Shown here one piece after another: positions 48,594-61,107 of a stretch of DNA of 64,000 nucleotides; the stretch's first letter is position 1, and the number at the start of each line of letters is the position of its first letter. Under the pieces are notes generated by a model, which was not told the DNA's origin, searched no databases, and saw only the letters and a program-made list of their open reading frames with translations. The stretch lies in NCBI RefSeq assembly GCF_900496995.4, contig NC_044030.1, positions 11,901,851 through 11,965,850 of the forward strand. Direction: 5' to 3'. A program made the position numbers and the translations under genes. The DNA comes from Aquila chrysaetos chrysaetos (lineage: Eukaryota; Chordata; Aves; Accipitriformes; Accipitridae).

Positions 48594-49176
48594 TGTCGTG
48601 GTTTCACCCCAGCCAGCAACTAAGCACCACGCAGCCGCTCACTAACTCCCCCCACACCCAGTGGGATGGGGGAGAAAATTGGGAAAAGAAGTAAAACTCG
48701 TGGGTTGAGATAAGAACAGTTTAATAGAACAGAAAAGAAGAAACTAATAATGATAATGGTAACACTAATAAAATGACAACATTAATAATAAAAGAATTGG
48801 AATGTACAAACGATGCGCAGTGCAATTGCTCACCACCTGCCGACGGACACCTAGTTAGTCCCCAAGTGGCAATCCCTGCCCCCACTCCCCCCCCGTTCCT
48901 ATACTAGACGTGACATCACACGGTATGGAATACCCCGTTGGCCAGTTTGGGTCAGCTGCCCTGGCTGTGTCCTGTGCCAACTTCTTGTGCCCCTCCAGCT
49001 TTCTCGCTGGCTGGGCTTGAGAAGCTGAAAAATCCTTGACTTTAGACTAAACACTACTTAGCAACAACTGAAAACATCAGTGTGTTATCAACAATCTTTG
49101 CATACTGAACTCAAAACATAGCACTGCACCAGCTACTAGGAAGACAGTTAACTCTATCCCAGCTGAAACCAGGACA
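48594..49176. mobile_element. Solo LTR of an avian endogenous retrovirus (second subfamily)
   Basis: It begins tgtcgtggtttcaccccagc and ends gaaaccaggaca. The flanks are cttat and gttat, a 5-base target duplication with one mismatch. It shares both ends with the LTRs at 14843 and 52198 but has a different middle, including an AT-rich run with aataatgataatggtaacac. No retroviral genes accompany it. Confidence 0.9.
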
Positions 49177-52100
49177 GTTATTTATCCTATTTTAAATAAC
49201 CATCTCATGTTGTAAACAAACTAATAAACATACCTTAGCCAGACGTGCAGCATTTATAAATCAGTATAATCAGCTCTGTTCCTCTGATAAAGTCAGTTGG
49301 TGTATATTGATTTGCATCTTCCACTGATCAGACCTGCCTGCGTGAGATTAACCCCTTGAAATTATCTTGTCATTGAAAAGTGAATTTGGCCTATTTCTCT
49401 ACAGCACTGGGTAGCTTTTAATAGGAAATATCAACCCAGCACTCTGGGTGCTTTTGGACAATGGGTTTCATTATGGAAGTTCCCATAATAATTTTTCCAG
49501 GAATAAGCTTTTTTTTTCAGGCTGGATAAATTCCAGCTCAAGTAATTACACTCTGCCTTCCTCAATTCCCCCAAAGGTCCAATTAATTCAGGCATTCTTA
49601 GCATAAAATTGTTACATGCTGCTACTGTACATGGCTGAACAGCTGTTGTACTTCCCCCCCAACGACGAACACATCTCAGCGGTGCGTGAACTGATTCCCT
49701 TACCTCACTCTGCTGTGGTGTGCCTGAATGATTTCAATGCTCGCAGTCCTCCAAGAAAAAGCACATTGGTTACACATATTTTTGTCATGGTCTTCCTAGT
49801 CCTGCTGCTTTTGCTTGTCCTTTCTCATTCAGAACAGGAGATGGGAAGAGGCAAAAAGTCCTGCTGGTTAAACTCGCTTCTGGATCTTGAACCACCATAG
49901 GTGGGGAAGTTCTCAGAGCAAAAGGTGGCATGTTACCAGAGGTGCCGGGCATACTGGGAGGCTTTACTCACATGGCACATGTTGTTCTGAGTACCTGAGA
50001 GGGCACCCGCTACTGAAGTAATTAGTTATGTCCAGGTTGCTTAACAGACACGTTACACCGATGGGTTAGCTGTTGTCCATCTATAGTGAGAAAGGGTTTA
50101 AAAAACCCAGAGAGTTAGTGGACATGAGAAGCTTACAGCTGCAGTAGTGCCTGTTCTGCTTTTTCTTTTGAAAGTGTTTTTTACCTCTTTTTTTTTGGCC
50201 AGGTCTCGGTGAGATTGTTGCAGCAGGAGCGCACTGCTTTAATGCCCACCGGTTCCCCACTCTAATGATCTGATGCAACTCCCATAGTTTGTAAAATCAG
50301 CTGCAGTGCTCATGCCTGACCCTTGTTGGCAGACCAGAGGAGCTGTCCCAGCAGGGACTCAGAGCTTGTGAGTGGAGAGCTTTCCAGGCCTTGCCCAGCT
50401 TTGGAAAGCTCACCCCTGTCATAACCACTTTGGTAGCAAGGCTGTTTTAACATCAGAGTTGAAAGGCACAGCCTCTTGCTTTTGTTAGTTTGAACAGCTG
50501 AAAAGCAATGTGCTGCCCAAAGGTAACCCCAAGGCTGCACCAGGTGCCTGGTGGGACCTCTGCACCTCTGGGGCAGCAGCTCACGGCAGGAGGGCTGCAA
50601 CGAGAGAGGGTCTTGAGAAAATAAAGCTGAGCATGAGAAGGATCAGATGGGGGAAGTTTCTCTACCATGTGCTTCGCTATTTGACCTTCAGAGATCCTTT
50701 TGCACACGCTGTAGGATTTCCAGTTGTGCATGTCAACCCCCAGCATCTGCACGCAGGTCTGCAAGACACAGTGGGGGCAATTTGCTCTGTGGAGCTGCAG
50801 TAGGTCAGGATAATCCACACTTCTGTCACTTCTATGCCTCCAGATGCCTTTATCTTTCAGCCCACATGGGGCTCAGTTCACCTTCTTGCATTTCTCGAGG
50901 GATAGGATTTCAGCTGGCAGCTTCTGGGTCAGGCTGTCTTCAGCAGGTGGAGCGGCTCTGGGAGGGACATGGTTCCATGCAGGGCATCCTGCGTCAGTCT
51001 GTCTCTGATGTCCGTTGGGGTCTCACTCAGTGCCGGTTTACAGCTTCCTTCCTGTACGGCTGGCAAGGGTAGCCGTCATCCTACTGGACCCCTCTTCCGA
51101 CGGTGACACTGACGTCCTCCGGCCACAGCACGAAGCGCTGGGCACGGGCTGCAGCCACGGAAGTGGCCACCGGAGAGTCTGCCTTTCCTGCGTGTGCTGC
51201 TGGCATTAGCCAGCTCACGTTTCATCTGAGCTACGTCTGGAAGTGGACATATGCAGCACACGTCCTTCCTGGGGACAGGCTGTCGGCCCTGAGACTTTGC
51301 TTCCTCCAAGCCTGTTGGCTTTCAAAGCGTGACATGGAGCCACTGACCCAAGGGTAGAGAGCTAGTTAAAGCCGTTAGGAAAACAGGTTTCATTTCACGC
51401 ATGTAACTAGGCAAATTGACTCTCTCCAGAGTTCCTTACGCATAAAAGTGGAACCATACCATCTTTTTCTTCATCTGCCTGTCTTCATAAACACACCTGC
51501 ATGGCACTTATGGTACCATGATGTTGCAAAGTCAAAATGTTTATGATTTCTTGGTGCTAGGGGTGTGGTCTGTTTGCTCTTGGAGAGCTTTGCCTCAGCA
51601 CTCACAAAGTACGAGACCAGCACTTCTCAGGGCCAGGAGCGCATTTCCTTGCCAGGAGGAAAGTTGGCCAGGTTGAAGTTTGGCTGTCTGCACGCACCCA
51701 TGTTCAGGTCCTGGTCAGGCCCTTTGCTGATAGCAGTGGTTGTGAAGGAAGCTGGAAGGAAGGACCTGCTCCTCCTTTCCTTGGGGAGATGCTTTAAAGC
51801 TGAGCTTTACTGCTGCCCTCCCCCCACCGCACTGCATTATGGCAGCAAGCAGATACATATCTGCCCAGTCTCGTACCTCCTCGATCCCAATTCTGACCCT
51901 GACCTCTACCTGTGACTCCAGCCCTGACCCACACTTGCTACTCTGCATGCTGGCACCTGCTAAGGAGGTCCCTGCTTCTGCTGGCCCTGCTATTGCACCC
52001 TGGTACCTGCTCACCCCCCTTTGCAGGGAGGCTGGCTCTCGCTGCTCCCTGACGCCTGTTTCTTCCCCACTTGATCCATAGGTTTGATTTCTGTCCATGC

Positions 52101-52197
52101 AGACTCCCAGAGTCTCATGGAAGTTTGTCCTTGTGGGGGCAACTCCAAGAGCCCTCAGCATCCTGTGACTTTTACCATGTCTCTCTCTGTGACAGGC
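49177..52197. other. Region between two solo LTRs; no gene recognised
   Basis: Overlapping short ORFs on both strands between 50.3 and 52.2 kb come from GC-rich, stop-poor sequence and show no known domain. There is no retroviral coding sequence, so the two flanking LTRs are independent insertions of different subfamilies rather than the ends of one provirus. Confidence 0.55.
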
Positions 52198-52789
52198 TGT
52201 CGTGGTTTAATCCCAGCCAGCAACTAAGCCCCACATGGCCACTCACTCAGTCTCCCCTGCTGGGATGAGGAAGAGAATCAGAAGGGTAAAAGTGAGAAAA
52301 TTCGTGGGTTGAGATAAAGACAGTTTAATAGGGAAAGGAAAGCTTCACACACAAGCAAAGCAAAGCAAGGAATTCATTCACCACTTCCCATCAGCAGGCA
52401 GGTGTTCAGCTATCTCCAGGAAAGCAGGGCTCCATCACATGTAACAGTTACTTGGGAAGACAAACACCATAACTTTCAACATCCCCCCCTTCCTTCTTCT
52501 TCCCCCAGCTTTATATGCTGAGCATGATGTCATATAGTCTGGAATATCCCTTTGGTCAGTTGGGGTCAGCTGTCCCGGCTGTGTCCCCCCCCAACTCCTT
52601 GTGCACCCCCAGCCTACTCGCTGGTGGGGTGGGCTGAGAAGCAGAAAAGGCCTTGACTGTGTAAGCACTGCTCAGCAATAACAAAAACATTCCTGTATTA
52701 TTGGCACTGTTTTCAGTGCAAATGCAAAACATAGCACTATACTAGCTACTATGGAGAAAATTAACTGTATCCCAGCCAAAACCAGCACA
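52198..52789. mobile_element. Solo LTR of an avian endogenous retrovirus
   Basis: It begins tgtcgtggtttaatcccagc and ends accagcaca. The flanks are caggc and taggc, a 5-base duplication with one mismatch. It is nearly colinear with the LTR at 14843-15434, including the shared ctttatatgctgagc TATA-like stretch. No internal retroviral sequence is present. Several short ORFs inside it are not genes. Confidence 0.9.
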
Positions 52790-55700
52790 TAGGCTGACCT
52801 TTTCACCTCACTGTTAGATGCCTGCATAAATGATGACGAAATTTTGCACATGACTTCAAACCTTTTTGGAGGGGGTGCCCCACCTGAGCCGAGTTGCTGG
52901 TCTTACCTAGTACCTCCAAAAGGGTGTGCATCTCATTAAAGGAGGGCTGTGAGGCTATGCCTGCTGGGCTCCTCCGCACACCAGCACCTGCCCCAGCACG
53001 GGTAGCAGCTGGGGTCTTCTTCTGCAAAGGAGAAAGGGGCATAAGGAGCTGATGCTGCAGTATCCTGGTGCATGGGGTTGATGCCAGGGGCTGGCAGCTC
53101 TCTGGCCGCATAAGTTGGATGGTGCCCAGAGGAGCTACTGAGAGCTTAGTTTTGGGTTACGGGCTGCTCAGCTAGAGCTTCATCTACTCTTTACCTTGTG
53201 CCAGACAGGGAATCCCTGTTGGGAGCAGACACTGGAACCAGTCTTTCCCCCTAGGCCAACTGTGTGGGGATATAAAATTGCCATTTTCAGGATGACCTCC
53301 CCCCCTCTGTGCAACAGCCACAAGAGTCCAGTGGAGGTGCAGCTCCCCTCATCCTCTTTCTCAGCTTTCCCACTCTTTTGTCTCAGTTTTTTTCATCCTT
53401 CTGTCCTCTTCTCCTTAGCATCTGCATGACACAGATCCATATGGCTTTAAAAGAATATCATTGACCTGCAGCACTACAGAAGGCTGATGCTTTCTTAAAA
53501 ACGTGCCACTTTCTATTTTTATCCTCTCTGAACTACAGGCACCTCAGACCAAGCTGAGGAGGTCTGACCCGCTGCTGTGTACTGATCTTGGCTGTTGTGT
53601 CCCTGCACAAGTCTTATCCTGCCACTGCTTCAGAGATGGCTTGGACTCCAGGTTGTGTCTGTTCAGACTGTGGCCCCACTACAAACTTGTAACAATGCTG
53701 TTTCTAAAATGGATAGGAGGAAACTTGCATTTTCAGATATGCATATGCAAATAGGATGCCGGGAAATTTAAGGACAGTATGGGGTTTTGTTCTGTTTCTG
53801 CATTTCAAATTCCATTCTTCCCCCACCCTCATCTATTTTTTCTCCTTCTGCTTTCACAAATGCCTCAAGAAGTGAGATCCCTTGCTTTACGACAGTATGA
53901 ATTTGGTGTGGTACAACATAAGCGTGCTTGTGCTCCCCTCCCGGTGCATTGTAAGTTTGTCTTGTTCGCATGACTTTTTTAAGCAACAGCCTGATAATAG
54001 TTTGTATCATAAGAAAAAAAAAAGACTCTCCATCTTTGCCTCTCTCAATCTAGATTGTATTTTCCTTATTTAATGGCTGGATAAGCAAATATTTACTGCA
54101 TTTATTTCAGGTGGTTGCTTTTCTGCTCAATGATAATGTTAGCCTTTCATGTAGTACTTTGGCATATAAATTTGGCTGGGGGGGCTGTAGTTTGTTCTAT
54201 CTTGCAGGCCGATTGCAAACCTTCTTGGCATTTACCAGCCATTGTGCTGGCAGCCAGTTTAATGACGTCTGTTGTAGGCACTGAAGGTCCAGCACTTCCA
54301 ATGCGAAGCACATGGGGCTTCAAAGCTATTTGTAAACCGCATTGTTGTGAATGTCAAAATAAGTTATTTTTGCCTGAGAATTAAAAAAAGTCTAACACTG
54401 TGGGATCCAGCTGGACACCTAACTTTCCAAAATCCAGGAATTCTAAAGTTAAAATTTGAAATGAAATAAAAATTGAAGTTTGAAACCTTCTTAAGTCCCC
54501 ACATGTCACCTTGAAAGACCTTCTTAGCTTCTCAAATGTTTAAAGCTCAAAGCCTGTGGATTGTACTGGTATGACTGAAAAACTCATTTTTTGCAGCAGT
54601 TTTTTTCTTGGGTGTTCAAATTCTGAGGCAGAGGAACATAAGGCATAGAACGAGATTTGGGCATTTACTATATTCTCCAGTGAAAATCACTTACATAACT
54701 TAAACGTATATAATCAATGCAGTTCGTGCCTTGCAGCGTCAGCCTGACTCTGAGAACTTGCCACAGTTGCAGAACATGCTGGCTCCCCAAACTGCGCTGT
54801 TCCAAATTAGCTGTTTAGATGTCTAAAGTATATTTCCTTTAAAAAACCCAAACAAACAAACAAACAAAAAAATAATTGGGCAGGTGGCAGATCTCTGCTG
54901 CTTACCTGGAGATACTCTGTGCTGATAGAGAGCTGCGGTTGGAGTGGGACGTCATAATTTACTGCAATTTATTTCTGTCATGGTATAACCGTTCACAGAT
55001 AGGTAAGAAAAGGCCTTATTTTTTTCTTTCTCCAGCTGAAATGTAATGAGGTGACATATACCAAAATCTGCATTTCCACTGCATACAAGGAGTGGGGGGG
55101 GGAGCCCCAAAAGCTTTGCTGTGCACAGGGCTCAACTGTCATGGAAGCGAGAGAGAGGATGCGAGTGGCCACACACCTTTGTTATTCTCTACCTTGTGGT
55201 CTCTGCTGGACCCTGGTGCATCCTCTTTATAAGGAGCTGCTATTACAGTAGGGTGTCACTTCAATCCCTGTTCACAGGTGTTATTTCACTGTTGCTGGTT
55301 GGGCTTTTTTGCTGTGAGGTAATCAAGACATAAAGACAGATAATTTTAGGATGACTCTGGCTAAGGCTTCTGGTAAACCATTGTGCCCTTTGTATTTCTG
55401 TTCAAATTTCCATGTGAATTCTTCCGTTCAGAGTTCTGCTCTTGCCTCAGGATCTTACTCCAGTTCCTGCAGTCCCAGGGATGGGACGCTTCTTCTGACT
55501 TCACCCCACCAGGGAAAGCATGGGTGTCTCAGTGGTGTTCACGCCTGCCATGCATCTCCTATTCCAAGGCCCTCTGTTTCTGCACTTAGGGCTATGCACT
55601 CTGAACGCATTGCATTCAAGCACCTGACGCTGCCCAGGATCACACACAGAGATGCCTTGTAAGTTGCCAAATGCCTCTGAGAGGGTATTTCAAGGAACCT

Positions 55701-58700
55701 TGTAAGTACCATCCTGCTAGCATCTCTCTCTGAGCAGTATGGAGTCATCGCTGGTTTTATTTCTCTTCTTCTGAGGCACTAGGCACAGTCATTGTGTGGA
55801 TTGGCTGGACGCTGAGATGTTGTGACCTAAAAGGACAATCTGCATGAAATTCTTGGAAGGTGAAAAGTTCTATATGCGTGGTTTTACCTATTAGTGAGTG
55901 TGGAAGGTTTTCACTCCTGTCCTTGCCTTTCTCTGAAAGCATGTGATTTAATTTCTTCCCCTTACCAGGTTAGTTGCTCTTGCTGTCTCCTCCTTCCCTT
56001 CCTGCTTTTGCATATGCTCCTGCTCCTGATGCAGCTTGTGTCTACTTTATACAGTCCCTGCTGTCTTGCAATTCAAAACTGCCTTCGGTCTTGAGCAGAG
56101 CACAATCAAAAGCAAAGCACATCGTGGCCACAGAGCAATATTGCCTCATGCAGCAGCTTTGAAATAACAACCCCGGTTTCTCACTTTGCTTAACAGCTTC
56201 TGTTTCAGACCCATTTGACCCAGTTTTTCCAGGGCGTGAGAACTCATTGCCTGCTTTACTTGGTGTCTGCTGTATGGCTCACTCTGTTCAGGATTTCCGC
56301 TTGACCTTTCCAGTTTCCACAGCTTCTCTGTGATCAGCCAACCAAAGGGCAGGTGTTGAATATGTTTAAGGCAGCAGGTTGCTAATGTGGGCACTGTTTA
56401 GCCAGTGCATGCGCATTTCTACAGCAGCATGAGGAATGACAGGAGGATGTACATCTTGCTGATAGAAGGCAGCTGATCTCAGAGAGCCTGAAGGATTTGC
56501 ACAGGAGAGCCAGTGCCAGGGAATATTAAATATTACTCCATGTCCAGAAATAAAACTCTGCAGATACTATCATGCTGAAAGGTATTTGTCTGTATCTTCC
56601 CTTCCGGTTGTTACCCAGAGAACTCCTCAAGGCCAGCATGTAATTTTGCAAACATTCAATCCCTTCTGTAACTGCCTGCATTCTGTACACATCTTGTCTT
56701 TTTGATTGTGATGCTGGTTTAGACTGTATACGTCCTTTCATGTCCAGCAGACCGAACCTGTGTGGTTTTGCTTAGAGAACAATAATTTTTAAAGTTAAAG
56801 AATAACTCTATTTCTAAATCCATTTCATTTTATCTTTTCCCCCGCAGAACATGATTATTTATAAAGGTAAAATAGCTCACTAGATTCTAGGAACTGGGTG
56901 GCTTAAGGGAGCAGTTATAGAAGTGAAAGCTTTACTTTCCAAGTTGCTGACTCAATTCCCATTCACATATTAGTGAGCAATGTTGCCATCTGACAGCTGC
57001 CTGCAGCTCCCATCAAAATGAGATGGTGGTTCAAGTCCAGTCCTCAAGGCTGAAGGGAAACCAAAGGAAAACAAAACAAAACAAGCCCCTCTAATTTGTC
57101 CTGCAGTTTGGGACCCTGTGGGCACCCTCGGATGAGTGCCAAGAACAGAGATGGGAGACGCACACGTGGCGATCTCTACCTGGAGACCATCCTTATTGCA
57201 GTGAATGAACTCACCCCATCCTTTGCAGGTCAGGATGCTACTCATCTTCCAAGGTGCTTCTCAGCAGGGGTGACCTGATGAGCCAAATGGTAATCTTAAA
57301 ATGTGGGGGGTGCTGGGTGGTTTTAGTTAGCTTAGAGATGTGTACTGGTGGCTCAATTTTCTTTGAAAAAGACTCATGTTTAAAGAAGTCTATAATTTCT
57401 GCAAAAATGCATTAGTTTGGCATTCCTGAAAGTCCTTGCATCTTCCAAGTGTAACACACTTCAAGGCTTTGCAGGAATAAGGAAGCAAAATTTGACCTCT
57501 TAGATGCATCAGCTCCTATGTTTGCAGAGGCAATACCAGATTTGTAGATCGATAGTGCTAATGTGGTGCCATTATAAGCCCACATGTGCTGCCTTCAGAG
57601 CTTGCCTGTAATCAGAATATTGCTGATTTCATACCTTGATTTCAAGTTACTAAAAAGGTGCATAGGCCCTCTAGGAGATAAGAAGATTGGAAAGGAAAGA
57701 TTGGAATGGGCAACACAGGGAAAATAACCAGCAATGTCTGAGTTCAGGAAACAGAAACTCCCCTGGGGAAACATCTTTTCAATCACTTATAGTTACAGCT
57801 GCCCACTGATAACCCCAGGGCCAGGGTGAGACATTAGATTAAGCCCATCAGATGCGCTGGATTGCACAACCTGGCTGATTTAATTAGTTGCTTCAATACG
57901 TATTTACAACTGATGTGAATTAATCTCTTCACTGCATGACTGGATCTCATTGTTAGAAGTCATGTTGCCTGGTCTGGCAGACTGTGCAGCCTGGAACATC
58001 AGCTCAGCAAGCAAGGTTAAGCCATTGGAAAGCACCTTTTCTTAAGCAGAGATGTTGTTCTACCTGTTACTTAAATACTAATACATTCATTCTTTCTCTA
58101 ATTCATGAGGGTGTATGGGGATGCTGCCCAGTCTTCAGAGACAAAGAAAATCTGAGTTTGTTACAGTGTTGGTCTCCTCTGGGTGAAAAAAACAGAACAG
58201 AAAAACCCACCACACATGGAGTTTGCCCATCTCCTCACTCCTGTGTGCTCAGAAGTTTTATTTAGAGACACAAAATTCACATGCCAGCTGTCCCTTGCGA
58301 ATGGTTAGTGGCAAATGCAACTCACCGCAGATAAGCACTCCTGATATTTCCTTCTTATGCTAGCTCTGTCCTTACACAGGAAAAGCCAAACATGGCACCT
58401 TTCGTGTGCACAGGAGGTTTTGGGATCAGAGGGATCTGCAGTCAGTGTTGGTAAGGAGAGGTGTGGGACGAGACCAGGAAGCTAAGGACATGCCTTGTTG
58501 TTCAACTTACAGTCCTGCTATAGCATCAGCAGACCCTGATGAAAGGGTAAAAAAAGCAAGGGGTTGAATTCCGCACTGTCAGTTCAGACTCTGTTCAGGA
58601 AACTGAACATGTTTTATAAATATGCCTGTGTAGGTACTTTAACATGTTGGAATATGTTGGGCTTGGTTAGTGCTAAAAAATACCTTCTTGATTCTTTGTT

Positions 58701-60138
58701 ACCTTTGTTTTCATTATAAAGTAGTTGATGAGTTTGTCTTTGAACAATGAAGCTTACCTGATAATTTTGGAACATTTAGACAGTTTTGTTGCCGGTTGCC
58801 TTTTTTTAAGGTCAGTAGGAGGACACGAAGTACATTGATGCGTAACAATTAGGGTGAGTCAAGAAGGCAAACTGGAGATCTAAGTTGTTGATTATATTTC
58901 ATATGTCAAATGTTCTTCTGAAAAACAAAAGGCATTAGACATGAACAGGAAAAATATCTGTACTCTCACACCATGCACAGGTTAAATTCTACGTCGGTCG
59001 CTTCCTCTTCACATATTCTGTTTAATGAAGGCCATTGTTTAAGGTTAAATAGATTAGTTTCACACATCTTGGAAGCCATGGAAAGATGAAGAGCAGCAAA
59101 CAGATGAGATGCTCAGGAGAACCACACTTTCTATTTCTGGCTTTGAGGCTGCCCATCCCAGTGGCATCTCTCTGCCTTATGTTCCTTCTGAAAAAAGTAA
59201 TTAATTCGAATCACTTTTTTGGTAAAACTTTTGTCTTAGAAGACATAAAACCTCCACACTGAGCCGGTGCAAGAAGTCCATGATCTTTGCCTGTCACAAT
59301 ATAACCCTCTTGCAGCTTCTGTACGTGCAATGGTGGGCAATTTCAGAGAGAAAAAGCACAGATTATGTCCCAAATTAACAAATGTTTTTCCACCACTGCT
59401 TAAACTGGAATCACTGATAGCATTTTGGAGTTAGCATTGCTCTGGTGTAGCAAGATCCCTTTATAACTCTTGCCCTTGGATGTCTGTACTCTCATGCAGG
59501 CATAAATGCACAAATGATTTATGCCTGATTCACATTTTTAAGGCACGCCCAAGAAATTAGAGAAGAAAGCAATAATCCATTGAGCTGCCTGCCATAAGCT
59601 AGCTGAGGCTGGCTCATGGGTGTACACCAAGACACCAGATCATCCAGTAAAAATTAGATGGCCTGGGACGTGGTGGGAAACCTAGCTGGCTAATTTAAGC
59701 TAGATAGCTAACTCTTGGATGGCTTATATTATGAGACATGATGCCTGCCTTGGTTCTCATATGTTGGCCTAATCAGTTTCATACCAGAGTAATTCAACTT
59801 ATCCATGCAGGTGTGAGAGGAGAATGAGGTATTTAAATAGTTAAAGATTTGTAAACATGGAGTATAAAATAGGTGCTATCTCGTGACTTTTAATTGCTGT
59901 GTTAGCTGTGTGCTGCTTGAATGCTTCATTCAAGGCTTTTAATAGCAGTAAAAGACATCATCACCTTTGTTGAGAGTGAGATAAATATAATGACTGCTAG
60001 CTACACTGTAGAGTAAGAGTTTGTGGCCTCTGTCCTTCTTACTTGCACTTCAAAACTTTTACTTTACTATTTTCAAGGGAACATTGTGTGAACTTAGCAA
60101 AAACCTGATTTCAATTTGAGTTTTTCAATTTGAATTTG
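52790..60138. other. Intergenic region; no gene recognised
   Basis: Only short ORFs. Apart from the AT-rich element near 57.9 kb I see no structured feature. Confidence 0.5.
57828..57962. other. Possible conserved noncoding element with homeodomain cores
   Basis: About 135 bases including acattagattaagcc, gctgatttaattagttgc and gtgaattaatctcttc, with no simple repeat or transposon signature. It looks like enhancer-type sequence by motif content only. Confidence 0.25.
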
Positions 60139-61107
60139 TTGGGCCCCGTTCTGTTTAATATCTTTATCGATGATTTGGATGAGGGGATCGAGTGCACCCT
60201 CAGCAAGTTTGCAGACGACACCAAGTTGGGAGGCAGGGTCGATCTGCTTGAGGGTAATGTAAGGAGGCTCTACAAAGAGATCTGGACAGGCTGGATCAAT
60301 GGGCTGAGGCCAATCGTATGAAGATCAACAAGGCCAAGTGCCGGGTCCTGCACTTGGGCCACAGCAACCCCATGCAGCGCTACAGGCCTGGGGAAGAGTG
60401 GCTGGAAAGCTGCCCGGCAGAGAAAGACCTGGGGGTGCTGGTTGACAGCCGGCTGAATATGAGCCAGCGGTGTGCCCAGGTGGCCAAGAAGGCCAACGGC
60501 ATCCTGGCCTGTATCAGAAATAGTGTGGCCAGCAGGAGCAGGGAGGTGATTGTCCCCCTGTACTCGGCACTGGTGAGGCCGCACCTCGAGTGCTGTGTTC
60601 AGTTTTGGGCCCCTCACTACGGGAAAGACATTGAGGTGCTGGAGCGTGTCCAGAGGAGGACAACCAAGCTGGTGAAGGGTCTAGAGCACAAGTCTTATGA
60701 GGAGCAGCTGGGGGAGCTGGGGCTGTTTAGCCTGGAGAAAAGGAGGTTAAGGGGAGACTTTATCGCTCTCTACAACTACCTGAAAGGGGGTTGTAGTGAG
60801 GTGGGTGCTGGTCTCTTCTGTCAGGTGGCTGGAGATAGGACGAGAGGAAATGGCCTCAAGTTGAGGCAAGGGAGGTTTAGGTTAGATATTAGGAAAAATT
60901 TCTTTACTGAGAGAGTTGTCAGATATTGGAATAGGCTGCCCAGGGAAGCGGTTGAGTCACCATCCCTGGAAGTATTCAAAAAGCTCGTAGATGGGGTACT
61001 CCATAACATGGTTTAGTAACATGGTTTAGTGGGCATGGATGATGGTTGGACTTGATGATCTTGAAGGTCTTTTCCAACCTAAATGATTCTATGATTCTAT
61101 GATTCTA
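60139..61107 (+). mobile_element. CR1 LINE 3' fragment with long RT-terminal ORF
   Basis: It begins within the RT domain ([25 protein letters not shown]) and after one frameshift near 60310 stays open for 232 codons (60318-61016). That frame reads [36 protein letters not shown] and [20 protein letters not shown]. It ends with three copies of the gattctat tail repeat. It is the least decayed CR1 copy in the window but is truncated at the 5' end and cannot move. A 13-base duplication (aacatggtttagt) occurs near 61006-61031. Confidence 0.95.

Noticed and set aside
48594-52789. A provirus bounded by the LTRs at 48594 and 52198
   Set aside because: The two LTRs are of different subfamilies, each has its own flanking duplication, and no gag, pol or env sequence lies between them. 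They are separate solo LTRs.
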